Assembly: GCA_020252385.1 (NCBI GenBank)
Contig: JADCDC010000577.1
Location: 1 to 11,170, forward strand
Origin: Aestuariivirga sp.
GTDB lineage: Bacteria > Pseudomonadota > Alphaproteobacteria > Rhizobiales > Aestuariivirgaceae
Direction of reading: 5' to 3'
DNA: 11,170 nucleotides
Shown: in pieces, positions 6,207 through 11,170 of the stretch
Layout: every line of letters begins with the position of its first letter
Numbering within the stretch: the stretch's first letter is position 1
Notes under the pieces: generated by a model
The model's input: the letters and a program-made list of their open reading frames with translations, nothing else
Told to the model about the DNA's origin: nothing
Databases searched by the model: none
Made by a program: the position numbers and the translations under genes

Positions 6207-6331
6207 ATGGCAGACCCAAGGATGATGACATATTCCCACGGCTGCCACAGCACGCCGATGTGCCCGCCCATGGCGGCGAAGCCGCCGAGCAGGCATCCGA
6301 AGACGATGACCATGCCGATGATGAAGGTCAT
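6005..6331 (-). CDS. Chimeric ORF: MotA N-terminus fused in frame to FlhA C-terminus
   Basis: The 108-residue ORF joins two unrelated flagellar proteins. Residues 1-42 (MTFIIGMVIVFGCLLGG, AMGGHIGVLWQPWEYVII) are the start of alphaproteobacterial MotA, the stator proton-channel subunit: first membrane helix and the invariant AMGGH and QPWE motifs. Residues about 43-108 (FALVTAPEARPYVRLIVDRL, LPVLSHIEIAKG) are the end of FlhA, the export-gate protein of about 690-700 residues. The junction lies near 6205-6210, in GSAM/IEQF. The true start is the ATG at 6331, where MotA homology begins, although the frame stays open upstream. What remains lacks the MotA proton-channel helices and the FlhA membrane domain, so normal function of either is not possible. 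The reading frame continues without a break across the junction and overlaps fliR by TGATG. Either a genomic deletion or an assembly join. Confidence 0.85.
   Translation of the reverse strand: MTFIIGMVIVFGCLLGGFAAMGGHIGVLWQPWEYVIILGSAMIEQFASELTAAVKGFLERGDQFALVTAPEARPYVRLIVDRLFPTLPVLSHIEIAKGVKLDVMASLS
6207..6331 (-). pseudogene. motA: motA 5' remnant (about the first 42 codons)
   Basis: This part of the chimeric ORF matches the N-terminus of the flagellar stator protein MotA, divergent from the DUF1217-flgF-fliI operon as in other rhizobia. Full MotA is about 290 residues with four membrane helices; here only the first and part of the second remain. Genes that follow motA in relatives (fliM, fliN, fliG, flhB) are absent from the window. 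Confidence 0.8.
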
Positions 6332-6341
6332 GTGCGCCCGT

Positions 6342-6369
6342 GTTTCCTGATAGTGGTTTCCCGATAGTG
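6342..6369. repeat. 14-bp tandem repeat in the divergent flagellar promoter region
   Basis: Two head-to-tail 14-bp units, GTTTCCTGATAGTG (6342-6355) and GTTTCCCGATAGTG (6356-6369), differ at one base. They lie 10 bp upstream of the motA' start and 106 bp upstream of the DUF1217 gene. Direct repeats are the usual operator form for OmpR-class regulators such as Rem/FtcR, although 14 bp is longer than their typical 10-11 bp spacing. On the minus strand the near copy supplies AGGA ahead of the motA' ATG. Confidence 0.6.
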
Positions 6370-6475
6370 ACCTGATGCCATGGCTATGTTTCGGGGCTTG
6401 CGCGGGCCTGTAGCGAACCGGCTCAAGTCCGGGGCAAGGCGCTTGGGGCATTGTTGCGCCATGAGGGATCAGGAG

Positions 6476-7258
6476 ATGATCGGAACAGTCGCCCGCTACC
6501 AGCAGATCACCCGCAACATCGACCGCACGCTCGGCGCCCTGTCGCTGCGGCCGGAGGTCAAGCGGGAATCCGACCATTATCTCGCCAACATCCGGAGCGT
6601 GAAGTCAGCGGAGGAGTTCCTCAGGAACGACCGCCTCTACAACTTCGCCATGACCGCCTTCGGCCTTAAGGACATGATCTATGCCAAGGCCTTCATGCGC
6701 AAGGTTCTGACGGAAGGTGTGGAAGGGCCGAAGAGCTTCGCACTGCAGCTTTCGGATCCGCGCTTCCGTGAGTTTGCCGAGGCTTTCAATTTCGTCCGCT
6801 TCGGCGGCACGACGACGGCCTTCGACCGCACGCAGCAAGGCACGGTGGACCGCTATCTCCGCATCCAACTCGAGACCGATGCCGGACGGGGCGACGAGGG
6901 GGTGCGCATGGCGCTCTATTTCCAGCGCAAGGCGCCCGAGGTCGGCAGCGTCTTCGGGCTGATGGGCGATCCGGCCCTCTACAAGGTGATCCAGACGGTT
7001 CTCGGCCTGCCGCCATCCTATTCGAACACCAATGTCGATACCCAGGCGGCCTTCATCGGATCGCGCATCAATATCGAGGACTTCAAAAGCCCGGAGAAGC
7101 TCGAGGCCTTCATCACCCGCTTCACGGCGCGGTGGCAGGTGGCCAATGGCGGGGCAGCGCAGGCGCTGCCGCCGATCGGCCTCAGCCGCCCCACGCTCAC
7201 CACCTTCGACAATGCCCTGCTTCTCAGCATGCAGCTGCTCAAGGGGATCGACCGCTGA
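6476..7258 (+). CDS. DUF1217 flagellar protein
   Basis: A DUF1217 protein of 260 residues; this family is found in flagellar loci of Hyphomicrobiales, often directly upstream of flgF, and its biochemical role is not established. Recognisable stretches are RYQQITRNIDRTL (7-19), the block SVKSAEEFLRNDRLYNFAM (about 42-60) with GLKDMIYAKAFMRKVLTEG (about 64-82), and a second similar helical block near INIEDFKSPEKLEAFITRFT. The repeated 'sveeFl..drly.yam.a.gL' pattern suggests a duplicated helical unit. No signal peptide or membrane helix is visible. The frame is open upstream, but the ATG at 6476 is chosen because family members start MIxTxxxYQ and GAGGG lies 8 nt upstream. The stop overlaps the flgF start as TGATG. 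Confidence 0.85.
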   Translation: MIGTVARYQQITRNIDRTLGALSLRPEVKRESDHYLANIRSVKSAEEFLRNDRLYNFAMTAFGLKDMIYAKAFMRKVLTEGVEGPKSFALQLSDPRFREFAEAFNFVRFGGTTTAFDRTQQGTVDRYLRIQLETDAGRGDEGVRMALYFQRKAPEVGSVFGLMGDPALYKVIQTVLGLPPSYSNTNVDTQAAFIGSRINIEDFKSPEKLEAFITRFTARWQVANGGAAQALPPIGLSRPTLTTFDNALLLSMQLLKGIDR

Positions 7259-7986
7259 TGGACGTCAATGCACATGTCGGGCTTTCCGGCCAGCTGGCGC
7301 AGGCGCGCCGGCTTCAGACCATCGCCAACAATGTCGCCAATGCCGGAACCGCGGGCTTCCGCGCCGAGGGCGTCAGCTTCGCCGCCGTCGTGTCGAACAC
7401 GCAGCCTTTCGACACGAGCTTTGCCTTTGCGGGCGGCTCCCATGCCGACACACGGATGGGGCCCCTCACGAGGACGGGAAATCCCCTCGACGTGGCGATC
7501 CAGGGTGAGGGCTTCTTCGCCATCAGCACGCCCGAGGGCACGGCCTACACGCGCGACGGGCGCATGCAGCTGCTGCCCACCGGCGACATCGTTTCCCTCG
7601 GCGGACATCCCATTCTCGATTCCAGCGGTTCACCGCTGACGGCGGACCCCCGCGGCGGCGCGCTGGACATCGGGCGTGACGGCGCCATCCGGCAGGATGG
7701 CCGCACCATCGGCGCGCTGGGGCTGTTCGACGTCGATCTGGGCCAGGGTTACCGGCGCTACGAGAATGCGGCGTTTCTTCCCACGGGCCAGCCAGAGCCG
7801 GTGACGGACTTCACCGCCGCCGGCGTGGTTCAGGGCTTCGCTGAGGGCTCGAACGTCAATCCGATTCTCGAAATGACGCGCCTGATCGAGGTGCAGCGCG
7901 CCTTCGAGGCGGTCAGCTCCGGGCTCGAGCAGCAGGATTCGGCCCTGCGTGAGACGATCCAGGCCCTGGGTGCCCGCGGCTCGTGA
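7258..7986 (+). CDS. flgF: Flagellar basal-body rod protein FlgF
   Basis: FlgF is a proximal rod subunit, exported through the flagellar type III apparatus and assembled in the periplasm. The 242 residues match the family. The N-terminal rod signature LQTIANNVANAGTAGFRAEG (19-38) is present, then the FlgF/FlgG-type segment GNPLDVAIQGEGFFAI (74-89) with YTRDGRM (97-103), and the C-terminal flagellar basal-body domain EGSNVNPILEMTRLIEVQRA (196-215) followed by the terminal helix. The ATG at 7258 overlaps the DUF1217 stop, and the flgF stop overlaps the fliI GTG as GTGA, so three genes form a coupled operon. The frame is open further upstream inside the DUF1217 gene but homology begins at 7258. 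Confidence 0.94.
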   Translation: MDVNAHVGLSGQLAQARRLQTIANNVANAGTAGFRAEGVSFAAVVSNTQPFDTSFAFAGGSHADTRMGPLTRTGNPLDVAIQGEGFFAISTPEGTAYTRDGRMQLLPTGDIVSLGGHPILDSSGSPLTADPRGGALDIGRDGAIRQDGRTIGALGLFDVDLGQGYRRYENAAFLPTGQPEPVTDFTAAGVVQGFAEGSNVNPILEMTRLIEVQRAFEAVSSGLEQQDSALRETIQALGARGS

Positions 7987-9338
7987 CGGCGCTCGCTGAC
8001 CCACGGGCTTCCCGCCCGCTGCAGTCGCTTGCCCGGCGCATCGTGGCAGCCGCCGAGGTGATGCCCTTCGCACGGCCCGTTGGTGCTGTCCACGCCGTCG
8101 GTCCCTCAGGGATCGAGGTTGCGGGGCTGTCGCGATGGCTTCGGCTGGGCTCGCTGGTCGAAGTCGCCACGTCACGGGGTGCCGAACTGGCGGAAGTGAT
8201 CAGGCTCGATCGCGACATAGCCCAGTGCAAGCCATATGATGCGCGAGCTGCCGTGGCCCTGTCCGACGCCGTCTATCCGCGCGGAGAACTCATGTTTCAT
8301 CCCGACTCGTCGTGGCGGGGCCGCATCATCGACGCGCTGGCGCGGCCGGCTGATGGCGGCGGCGCGCTCCGCCAGGGGCCGGGAAGCGTTGGCGTGTCGG
8401 CCGCTCCGCCGATGGCGATGGCGCGCCGCGTGGTGTCCCAGGGTGTGCGGACCGGTGTCCGCGTGCTCGACTGTTTCACCCCGATCTGCCTTGGCCAGCG
8501 AATCGGCATCTTCGCGGGCTCCGGCGTTGGAAAATCGACGCTGCTGTCAATGATCGCGCGCGCACAGGCCTTCGACTGCGTGGTCGTCGCACTCGTCGGC
8601 GAGCGCGGACGCGAGGTGAGGGAGTTCGTGGAACACACGCTGGGCGATGCGGCAGGCTCCGCCATCACCATCGTCGCCACGGGCGACGAGAGCCCCATGA
8701 TGCGCCGCCTTGCCCCGCAACTCGCGACCTCGCTCGCCGAGCATTTTCGCGATGCGGGCCAGAACGTGCTGCTGGTGATGGATTCCGTCACCCGCTATGC
8801 CCATGCCTGCCGCGAGGTGGCGCTATCGGCCGGAGAGCCGCCGGTGGCGCGCGGCTACCCGCCCTCGGTGTTCAGCGACCTGCCGCAATTGCTGGAACGG
8901 GCGGGCCCCGGCGCTGACGGTCAGGGCACCATCACCGGCATCTATGCGGTGCTCGTCGATGGCGACGATCACAACGACCCGGTCGCCGACACGGTGCGCG
9001 GCACGCTCGATGGGCATGTCGTCCTTGACCGCACGATCGGCGAGCAGGGCCGCTATCCCGCGGTCAACATCCTCACCTCCCTGTCCCGCCTGGCGCAGCG
9101 GGTCTGGACGGCGGACCAGGCCAGGGCCGTGCAGGAGCTGAAGCGGCTCGTTGCCCGTTTCGAGGATACGCGTGACCTGCGTGCGATGGGTGGCTACGTG
9201 GCGGGGGCCGACACCGAGCTGGACCGCGCCATCGAGGTGGTGCCGAAGCTCTACCGCATCCTCGACCAGTCGGCCGCCGATCCCGTCTCCGCCGATCCCT
9301 TCCGCGAGATCGCCGCAGGTCTTTCAGGCGGCCTCTGA
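7983..9338 (+). CDS. fliI: Flagellum-specific ATPase FliI
   Basis: FliI is the cytoplasmic hexameric ATPase of the flagellar type III export apparatus, related to the F1 beta subunit. The 451-residue protein is full length. It has an N-terminal beta-barrel domain (about 28-95), Walker A AGSGVGKST (178-186), the GERGREV segment (206-212), Walker B VLLVMD (262-267), the conserved PPSVFSDLPQLLERAG (293-308), and a helical C-terminal domain with LKRLVARFEDTRDL. The start is GTG at 7983, overlapping the flgF stop. The 3' end overlaps the convergent rem gene by 15 bp. Its partners FlhA and, in part, FliJ would be encoded by the divergent operon, where flhA is truncated. Confidence 0.96.
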   Translation: MTALADPRASRPLQSLARRIVAAAEVMPFARPVGAVHAVGPSGIEVAGLSRWLRLGSLVEVATSRGAELAEVIRLDRDIAQCKPYDARAAVALSDAVYPRGELMFHPDSSWRGRIIDALARPADGGGALRQGPGSVGVSAAPPMAMARRVVSQGVRTGVRVLDCFTPICLGQRIGIFAGSGVGKSTLLSMIARAQAFDCVVVALVGERGREVREFVEHTLGDAAGSAITIVATGDESPMMRRLAPQLATSLAEHFRDAGQNVLLVMDSVTRYAHACREVALSAGEPPVARGYPPSVFSDLPQLLERAGPGADGQGTITGIYAVLVDGDDHNDPVADTVRGTLDGHVVLDRTIGEQGRYPAVNILTSLSRLAQRVWTADQARAVQELKRLVARFEDTRDLRAMGGYVAGADTELDRAIEVVPKLYRILDQSAADPVSADPFREIAAGLSGGL

Positions 9339-10010
9339 GCTGCGCGTCACGATCTGGTAGCCAAGGAATCTCTTGGTGTCGATCGGATCGTAACCCAGCA
9401 CACCCCGGAGTTTTTTCCTCAGCTTGCTGATGTGGCTCTCCACCACGCTTTCCTCGACCTCCTCGTCGAAGAGACCATAGACGGCGTTGAAGATCTGGTT
9501 GCGGCTGACGCGCCTGTTGCGCTGGGCGACGAGGTATTCGAGGATCCTGCGCTCGCGCCGCGGCAGGGCCAGCACGGTTCCGCCCACCTCCGGATCGCGG
9601 CCATCATTGAAGACCTTGATGTCCCCGACCGAGGTCGCCTTGGCATTCGCCGCAGCCCGCCGGCGGATGGCGCCGATTCGCGCGATGATCTCCCGGGCAT
9701 GGACGGGCTTGCGCACCACGTCATCCGCGCCCGCCGCGAACAGCTTCAGGGTTGCCTCGAGCCCGGTCGAATCATTGAGGGCGATGGCGGGCGCTTCGCT
9801 GCGTGTCTTGATCACCCGGGTGACCGTCTCGCGGCGGTCGAAATCGCCGAGGATAAAGGCCTCGACCGCCGCAAGGTCGGGCCCGCTGGTGGAATGAAAC
9901 CAGGTGTCGAAGTCGGTCGGCGTGAAGCTGGCGGTCGAGATGCCCTCCCGCCCGAAGCTGGCCCGGTAGGCGGCAGTCACATCGTTGCGGTTGTCGACGA
10001 GAATGATCAT
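9324..10010 (-). CDS. ftcR: Rem/FtcR-type flagellar transcription regulator (OmpR class, atypical receiver)
   Basis: This is the orphan OmpR-class activator of flagellar genes known as Rem in Sinorhizobium meliloti and FtcR in Brucella. The 228 residues comprise a receiver-like domain (1-118) and a winged-helix DNA-binding domain (about 128-222) with LPRRERRILEYLVAQRNRRV (149-168), the IFNAVYGLFDEEVEESVVESH segment (173-193) and KLRKKL (197-202). The receiver is atypical. Asp6 and the Lys101-Pro102 pair are present, but the phosphoacceptor position aligns with Glu50 (PDLAAVE) and the Thr/Ser switch with Asn79, so phosphorylation is unlikely. It is convergent with fliI (15-bp overlap) and is read from a long AT-rich promoter region with a CtrA box 69 bp upstream. 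Confidence 0.93.
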   Translation of the reverse strand: MIILVDNRNDVTAAYRASFGREGISTASFTPTDFDTWFHSTSGPDLAAVEAFILGDFDRRETVTRVIKTRSEAPAIALNDSTGLEATLKLFAAGADDVVRKPVHAREIIARIGAIRRRAAANAKATSVGDIKVFNDGRDPEVGGTVLALPRRERRILEYLVAQRNRRVSRNQIFNAVYGLFDEEVEESVVESHISKLRKKLRGVLGYDPIDTKRFLGYQIVTRSSEAA

Positions 10011-10031
10011 GGCGGAGATATGCTTTCCTTT

Positions 10032-10049
10032 TTCCGGAACATTCCGGTT
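10032..10049. repeat. Paired TTCCGG elements one helical turn apart, upstream of rem/ftcR
   Basis: TTCCGGAA (10032-10039, a perfect palindrome) and TTCCGGTT (10042-10049) have centres exactly 10 bp apart, one DNA turn. They lie 22-39 bp upstream of the rem/ftcR ATG. A third copy occurs at 10095-10104. Such phasing is typical of a repeated operator, but the binding protein is unknown. Confidence 0.45.
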
Positions 10050-10078
10050 GTCACGCTGCGATGATCAGTAAAAGATGG

Positions 10079-10093
10079 TTAATACTGGGTTAA
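10079..10093. promoter_or_regulatory. CtrA-type box (TTAA-N7-TTAA) upstream of rem/ftcR
   Basis: TTAATACTGGGTTAA is an exact TTAA-N7-TTAA match, 69 bp upstream of the rem/ftcR start. It is the second of two exact copies I found in the window. It would place the flagellar regulator under the cell-cycle regulator CtrA, consistent with CtrA control of flagellar genes in Alphaproteobacteria. Binding has not been shown here. Confidence 0.6.
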
Positions 10094-10094
10094 A

Positions 10095-10104
10095 ATTCCG
10101 GAAT
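10095..10104. repeat. Perfect palindrome ATTCCGGAAT next to the CtrA box
   Basis: This 10-bp perfect palindrome shares the TTCCGGAA core with the elements at 10032-10049, centred 54 bp (about five turns) further from rem. It begins 1 bp after the CtrA box, so one factor bound here could help or block CtrA. Confidence 0.45.
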
Positions 10105-10170
10105 ATCAATCACTTACACTTCATGTACACTTGTATATGTGATCTTGTGACTGAGTGTTACTGCCGAAGT

Positions 10171-10180
10171 TACTTAAGTA
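10171..10180. repeat. Perfect palindrome TACTTAAGTA
   Basis: A 10-bp perfect palindrome in the middle of the AT-rich region. It may be an operator for one of the two divergent regulators; AT-rich composition makes chance palindromes more likely, so support is modest. Confidence 0.3.
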
Positions 10181-10272
10181 GTTTTCAGTTATACTTAGTT
10201 CAACGTCTTCTACTTGGTCGTTGTGTCTCTATCAGATGTTATCGTCCATCACACGCTGCAATAGAGTACCAT

Positions 10273-10284
10273 GATGCTTGCATC
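10273..10284. repeat. Inverted repeat GATGC-TT-GCATC ahead of the MerR gene
   Basis: A perfect 12-bp inverted repeat lies at the -35 side of a possible promoter (TTGCAT at 10278-10283, 17-bp spacer, TATCCA at 10301-10306), 60 bp before the MerR-family start. MerR proteins bind dyads at their own promoters, although usually between -35 and -10. It is a candidate autoregulatory site only. Confidence 0.3.
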
Positions 10285-10306
10285 TTATGCGGGAATATCT
10301 TATCCA
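10278..10306 (+). promoter_or_regulatory. Possible sigma-70 promoter of the MerR-family gene
   Basis: TTGCAT (10278-10283) and TATCCA (10301-10306) are separated by 17 bp and would start transcription about 30 nt before the GTG at 10344. The -10 match is weak. Confidence 0.22.
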
Positions 10307-10343
10307 AAATGAACATCCAGGCAGCTGAGAGAGGACGAGCGCA

Positions 10344-10757
10344 GTGGACAATCACAAGCAGGAGAACGACACGGGTCAGGCCGATGGGGAAGACGCCCTC
10401 CAGAATGGCTTCCTGTTCATCGGAGAGCTGGCGAAGCTGACCGGGACAGATCCCAAGACCATCCGCTTCTACGAGCGCGCCGAACTCCTCTCGCCGCCCC
10501 GGCACGGCCGCTTCCGCACCTATCTCACCAGCGATGTGCGGCGCTTGACGAATGTGCTCACGCTGCGGCGGCTGGGGGTTCCCATCGCCCAGATCCGCGA
10601 CATCCTCGCACTGCTCTCCCCCGATGAAGACGTGCTTGCCAGCGACAAGGCGATCAGCCTTCTCCGGCAGCATCTCGACACGCTGCGCAACCGCCAGAGC
10701 GAGCTCTCCCAGCAGATCGAGAAGACCAGTTCCGCCCTGCGGGGCCTCGTCGCCTGA
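10344..10757 (+). CDS. MerR-family transcriptional regulator, short form
   Basis: The 137-residue protein has a polar 22-residue N-terminal tail, a MerR-type winged helix-turn-helix (about 23-90: FLFIGELAKLTGTDPKTIRF, YERAELLSPPRH, then RFRTYLTSDVRRL and LRRLGVPIAQIRDIL) and a long helix (about 100-133) that would form the antiparallel dimer coiled coil. There is no cysteine, so it is not a CueR/MerR-type metal sensor, and there is no separate ligand-binding domain. The start is GTG at 10344 with AGAGGA about 10 nt upstream; no in-frame ATG lies near. It is divergent from rem/ftcR and ends 9 bp before the convergent rhaI stop. Target and signal are unknown; the shared AT-rich region makes its own promoter and rem the first candidates. 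Confidence 0.85.
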   Translation: MDNHKQENDTGQADGEDALQNGFLFIGELAKLTGTDPKTIRFYERAELLSPPRHGRFRTYLTSDVRRLTNVLTLRRLGVPIAQIRDILALLSPDEDVLASDKAISLLRQHLDTLRNRQSELSQQIEKTSSALRGLVA

Positions 10758-10766
10758 TCCAGGGCG

Positions 10767-11170
10767 TCAGACGATCCCGGCCGACGTTCCTTCGACAGCC
10801 GGGCGCTCCGCCGCCTTGCGCGCCCGGTAGCCGCTTGCCCGATAGAGTCCGATGGGGTCGATGGCGCCACCCTTGCGGCGGCGTGCCTCTGCCAGGATGG
10901 GCGAGACGTCGGTGATGAAGGACTGCTTCACGATGCGATGCCCCAGCATCGCATCGCTCGCCTCCTGTGCGGCGGCGAGTGCCGCGCGGTCGATCAGCGA
11001 GGCCTGCACGAAGGCGCGCTGGATTTCCACCGCCGAGGCCATCAGGCTTTCGATCGGATCCGTCACGTTGTGCGACTGGTCGATCATGTAGGAAGGTGCG
11101 AAACCTTCCGCCTTCCTGAACTCCGCATCGACCAGTTCATTGAACACCAGGAACAGCCGGAACGGATCCA
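10767..11170 (-). CDS. rhaI: L-rhamnose isomerase RhaI, partial (C-terminal part)
   Basis: This is the C-terminal 133 residues of the Pseudomonas/rhizobial-type L-rhamnose isomerase, a cytoplasmic metal-dependent TIM-barrel enzyme that converts L-rhamnose to L-rhamnulose. Visible family stretches are FRLFLVFNELVDAE at the edge, PSYMIDQSHNVTDPIESLM with the conserved His and Asp, GGAIDPIGLYRASGYRARKA near the end, and the terminal SAGIV. The gene continues past the right edge; the GTG at 11147 is an internal valine and not the start, because homology continues upstream through DPFRLFL. It converges on the MerR gene. Other rhamnose genes would be expected to the right. Confidence 0.88.
   Translation of the reverse strand, partial: DPFRLFLVFNELVDAEFRKAEGFAPSYMIDQSHNVTDPIESLMASAVEIQRAFVQASLIDRAALAAAQEASDAMLGHRIVKQSFITDVSPILAEARRRKGGAIDPIGLYRASGYRARKAAERPAVEGTSAGIV

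Larger units (their letters stand above)
10011..10343. promoter_or_regulatory. AT-rich divergent regulatory region between rem/ftcR and the MerR gene
   Basis: These 333 bp carry no convincing gene. By hand count 10081-10320 is about 38% GC (91 of 240), against roughly 60-65% in the flanking genes. The region contains an exact CtrA box, three TTCCGG-centred elements, a 10-bp palindrome (10171-10180), a 12-bp inverted repeat (10273-10284) and a possible promoter for the MerR gene. In S. meliloti the AT-preferring regulator MucR is reported to bind and repress rem, so this may be a MucR-type silenced promoter; that link is inference. Confidence 0.6.

Noticed and set aside
6440..6460. Possible sigma-54 promoter (GGGGCATTGTTGC) ahead of the DUF1217 gene
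   Set aside because: The GG and GC elements are not at the required 10-bp separation, and the -24 element does not match.
10075..10440. A 121-codon ORF through the AT-rich region
   Set aside because: It runs into the MerR gene in another frame, has no ribosome site, and its residues look random (many Cys, Ser, Arg); low GC lowers stop-free expectations less than needed but nothing supports coding.
1..11170. tRNA, rRNA, CRISPR array, insertion sequence or phage genes
   Set aside because: No cloverleaf-like segment, regular repeat-spacer array, transposase frame or phage protein was seen on either strand.

Overview
The window is about 11.2 kb of high-GC, tightly packed DNA from an alphaproteobacterium, almost certainly of the order Hyphomicrobiales (Rhizobiales). 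The evidence is a Rem/FtcR-type flagellar regulator, a DUF1217 gene directly ahead of flgF and fliI, a short FlgJ rod-binding protein without a muramidase domain, exact CtrA-type TTAA-N7-TTAA boxes, and a RhaI-type rhamnose isomerase. I cannot name a genus.

Layout. (1) Positions 1-1337, minus strand: ftsE and the first 228 codons of ftsX, the cell-division ABC transporter-like pair, joined by an ATGA overlap. (2) 1338-1462: divergent promoter region with an exact CtrA-type box. (3) 1463-2733, plus strand: a zinc-ribbon membrane protein and hpt (hypoxanthine phosphoribosyltransferase), again overlapping by ATGA. (4) 2725-6331, minus strand: a flagellar operon read right to left: a chimeric motA'-'flhA ORF, fliR, a coiled-coil FliJ-like gene, flgJ, a flgN-like chaperone gene, a FliL-like membrane protein, an unrecognised C-terminally anchored protein, and after a hairpin a 66-residue membrane protein. 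(5) 6332-6475: divergent flagellar promoter region with a 14-bp tandem repeat. (6) 6476-9338, plus strand: DUF1217 flagellar gene, flgF and fliI, coupled by overlapping stop/start codons. (7) 9324-10010, minus strand: the Rem/FtcR regulator, convergent with fliI. (8) 10011-10343: a strikingly AT-rich regulatory region (about 38% GC over 10081-10320) with a second exact CtrA box and repeated TTCCGG elements. (9) 10344-10757, plus strand: a small MerR-family regulator. (10) 10767 to the right edge, minus strand: the C-terminal part of the rhamnose isomerase RhaI.

How the genes fit together. CtrA probably links cell cycle, division (ftsEX) and motility (rem) through the two boxes. Rem/FtcR would activate the divergent flagellar operons. 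Those operons encode parts of the export gate (FliR, FlhA), the export ATPase and its partners (FliI, FliJ-like, FlgN-like), and rod proteins (FlgF, FlgJ).

The most notable anomaly is the ORF at 6005-6331. It joins the first roughly 42 residues of MotA in frame to the last roughly 66 residues of FlhA. As it stands, neither motA nor flhA is intact here, and nothing that should lie between them (in relatives fliM, fliN, fliG, flhB and others) is present. This is either a real deletion or rearrangement that should abolish motility unless complete copies exist elsewhere, or an assembly artefact.
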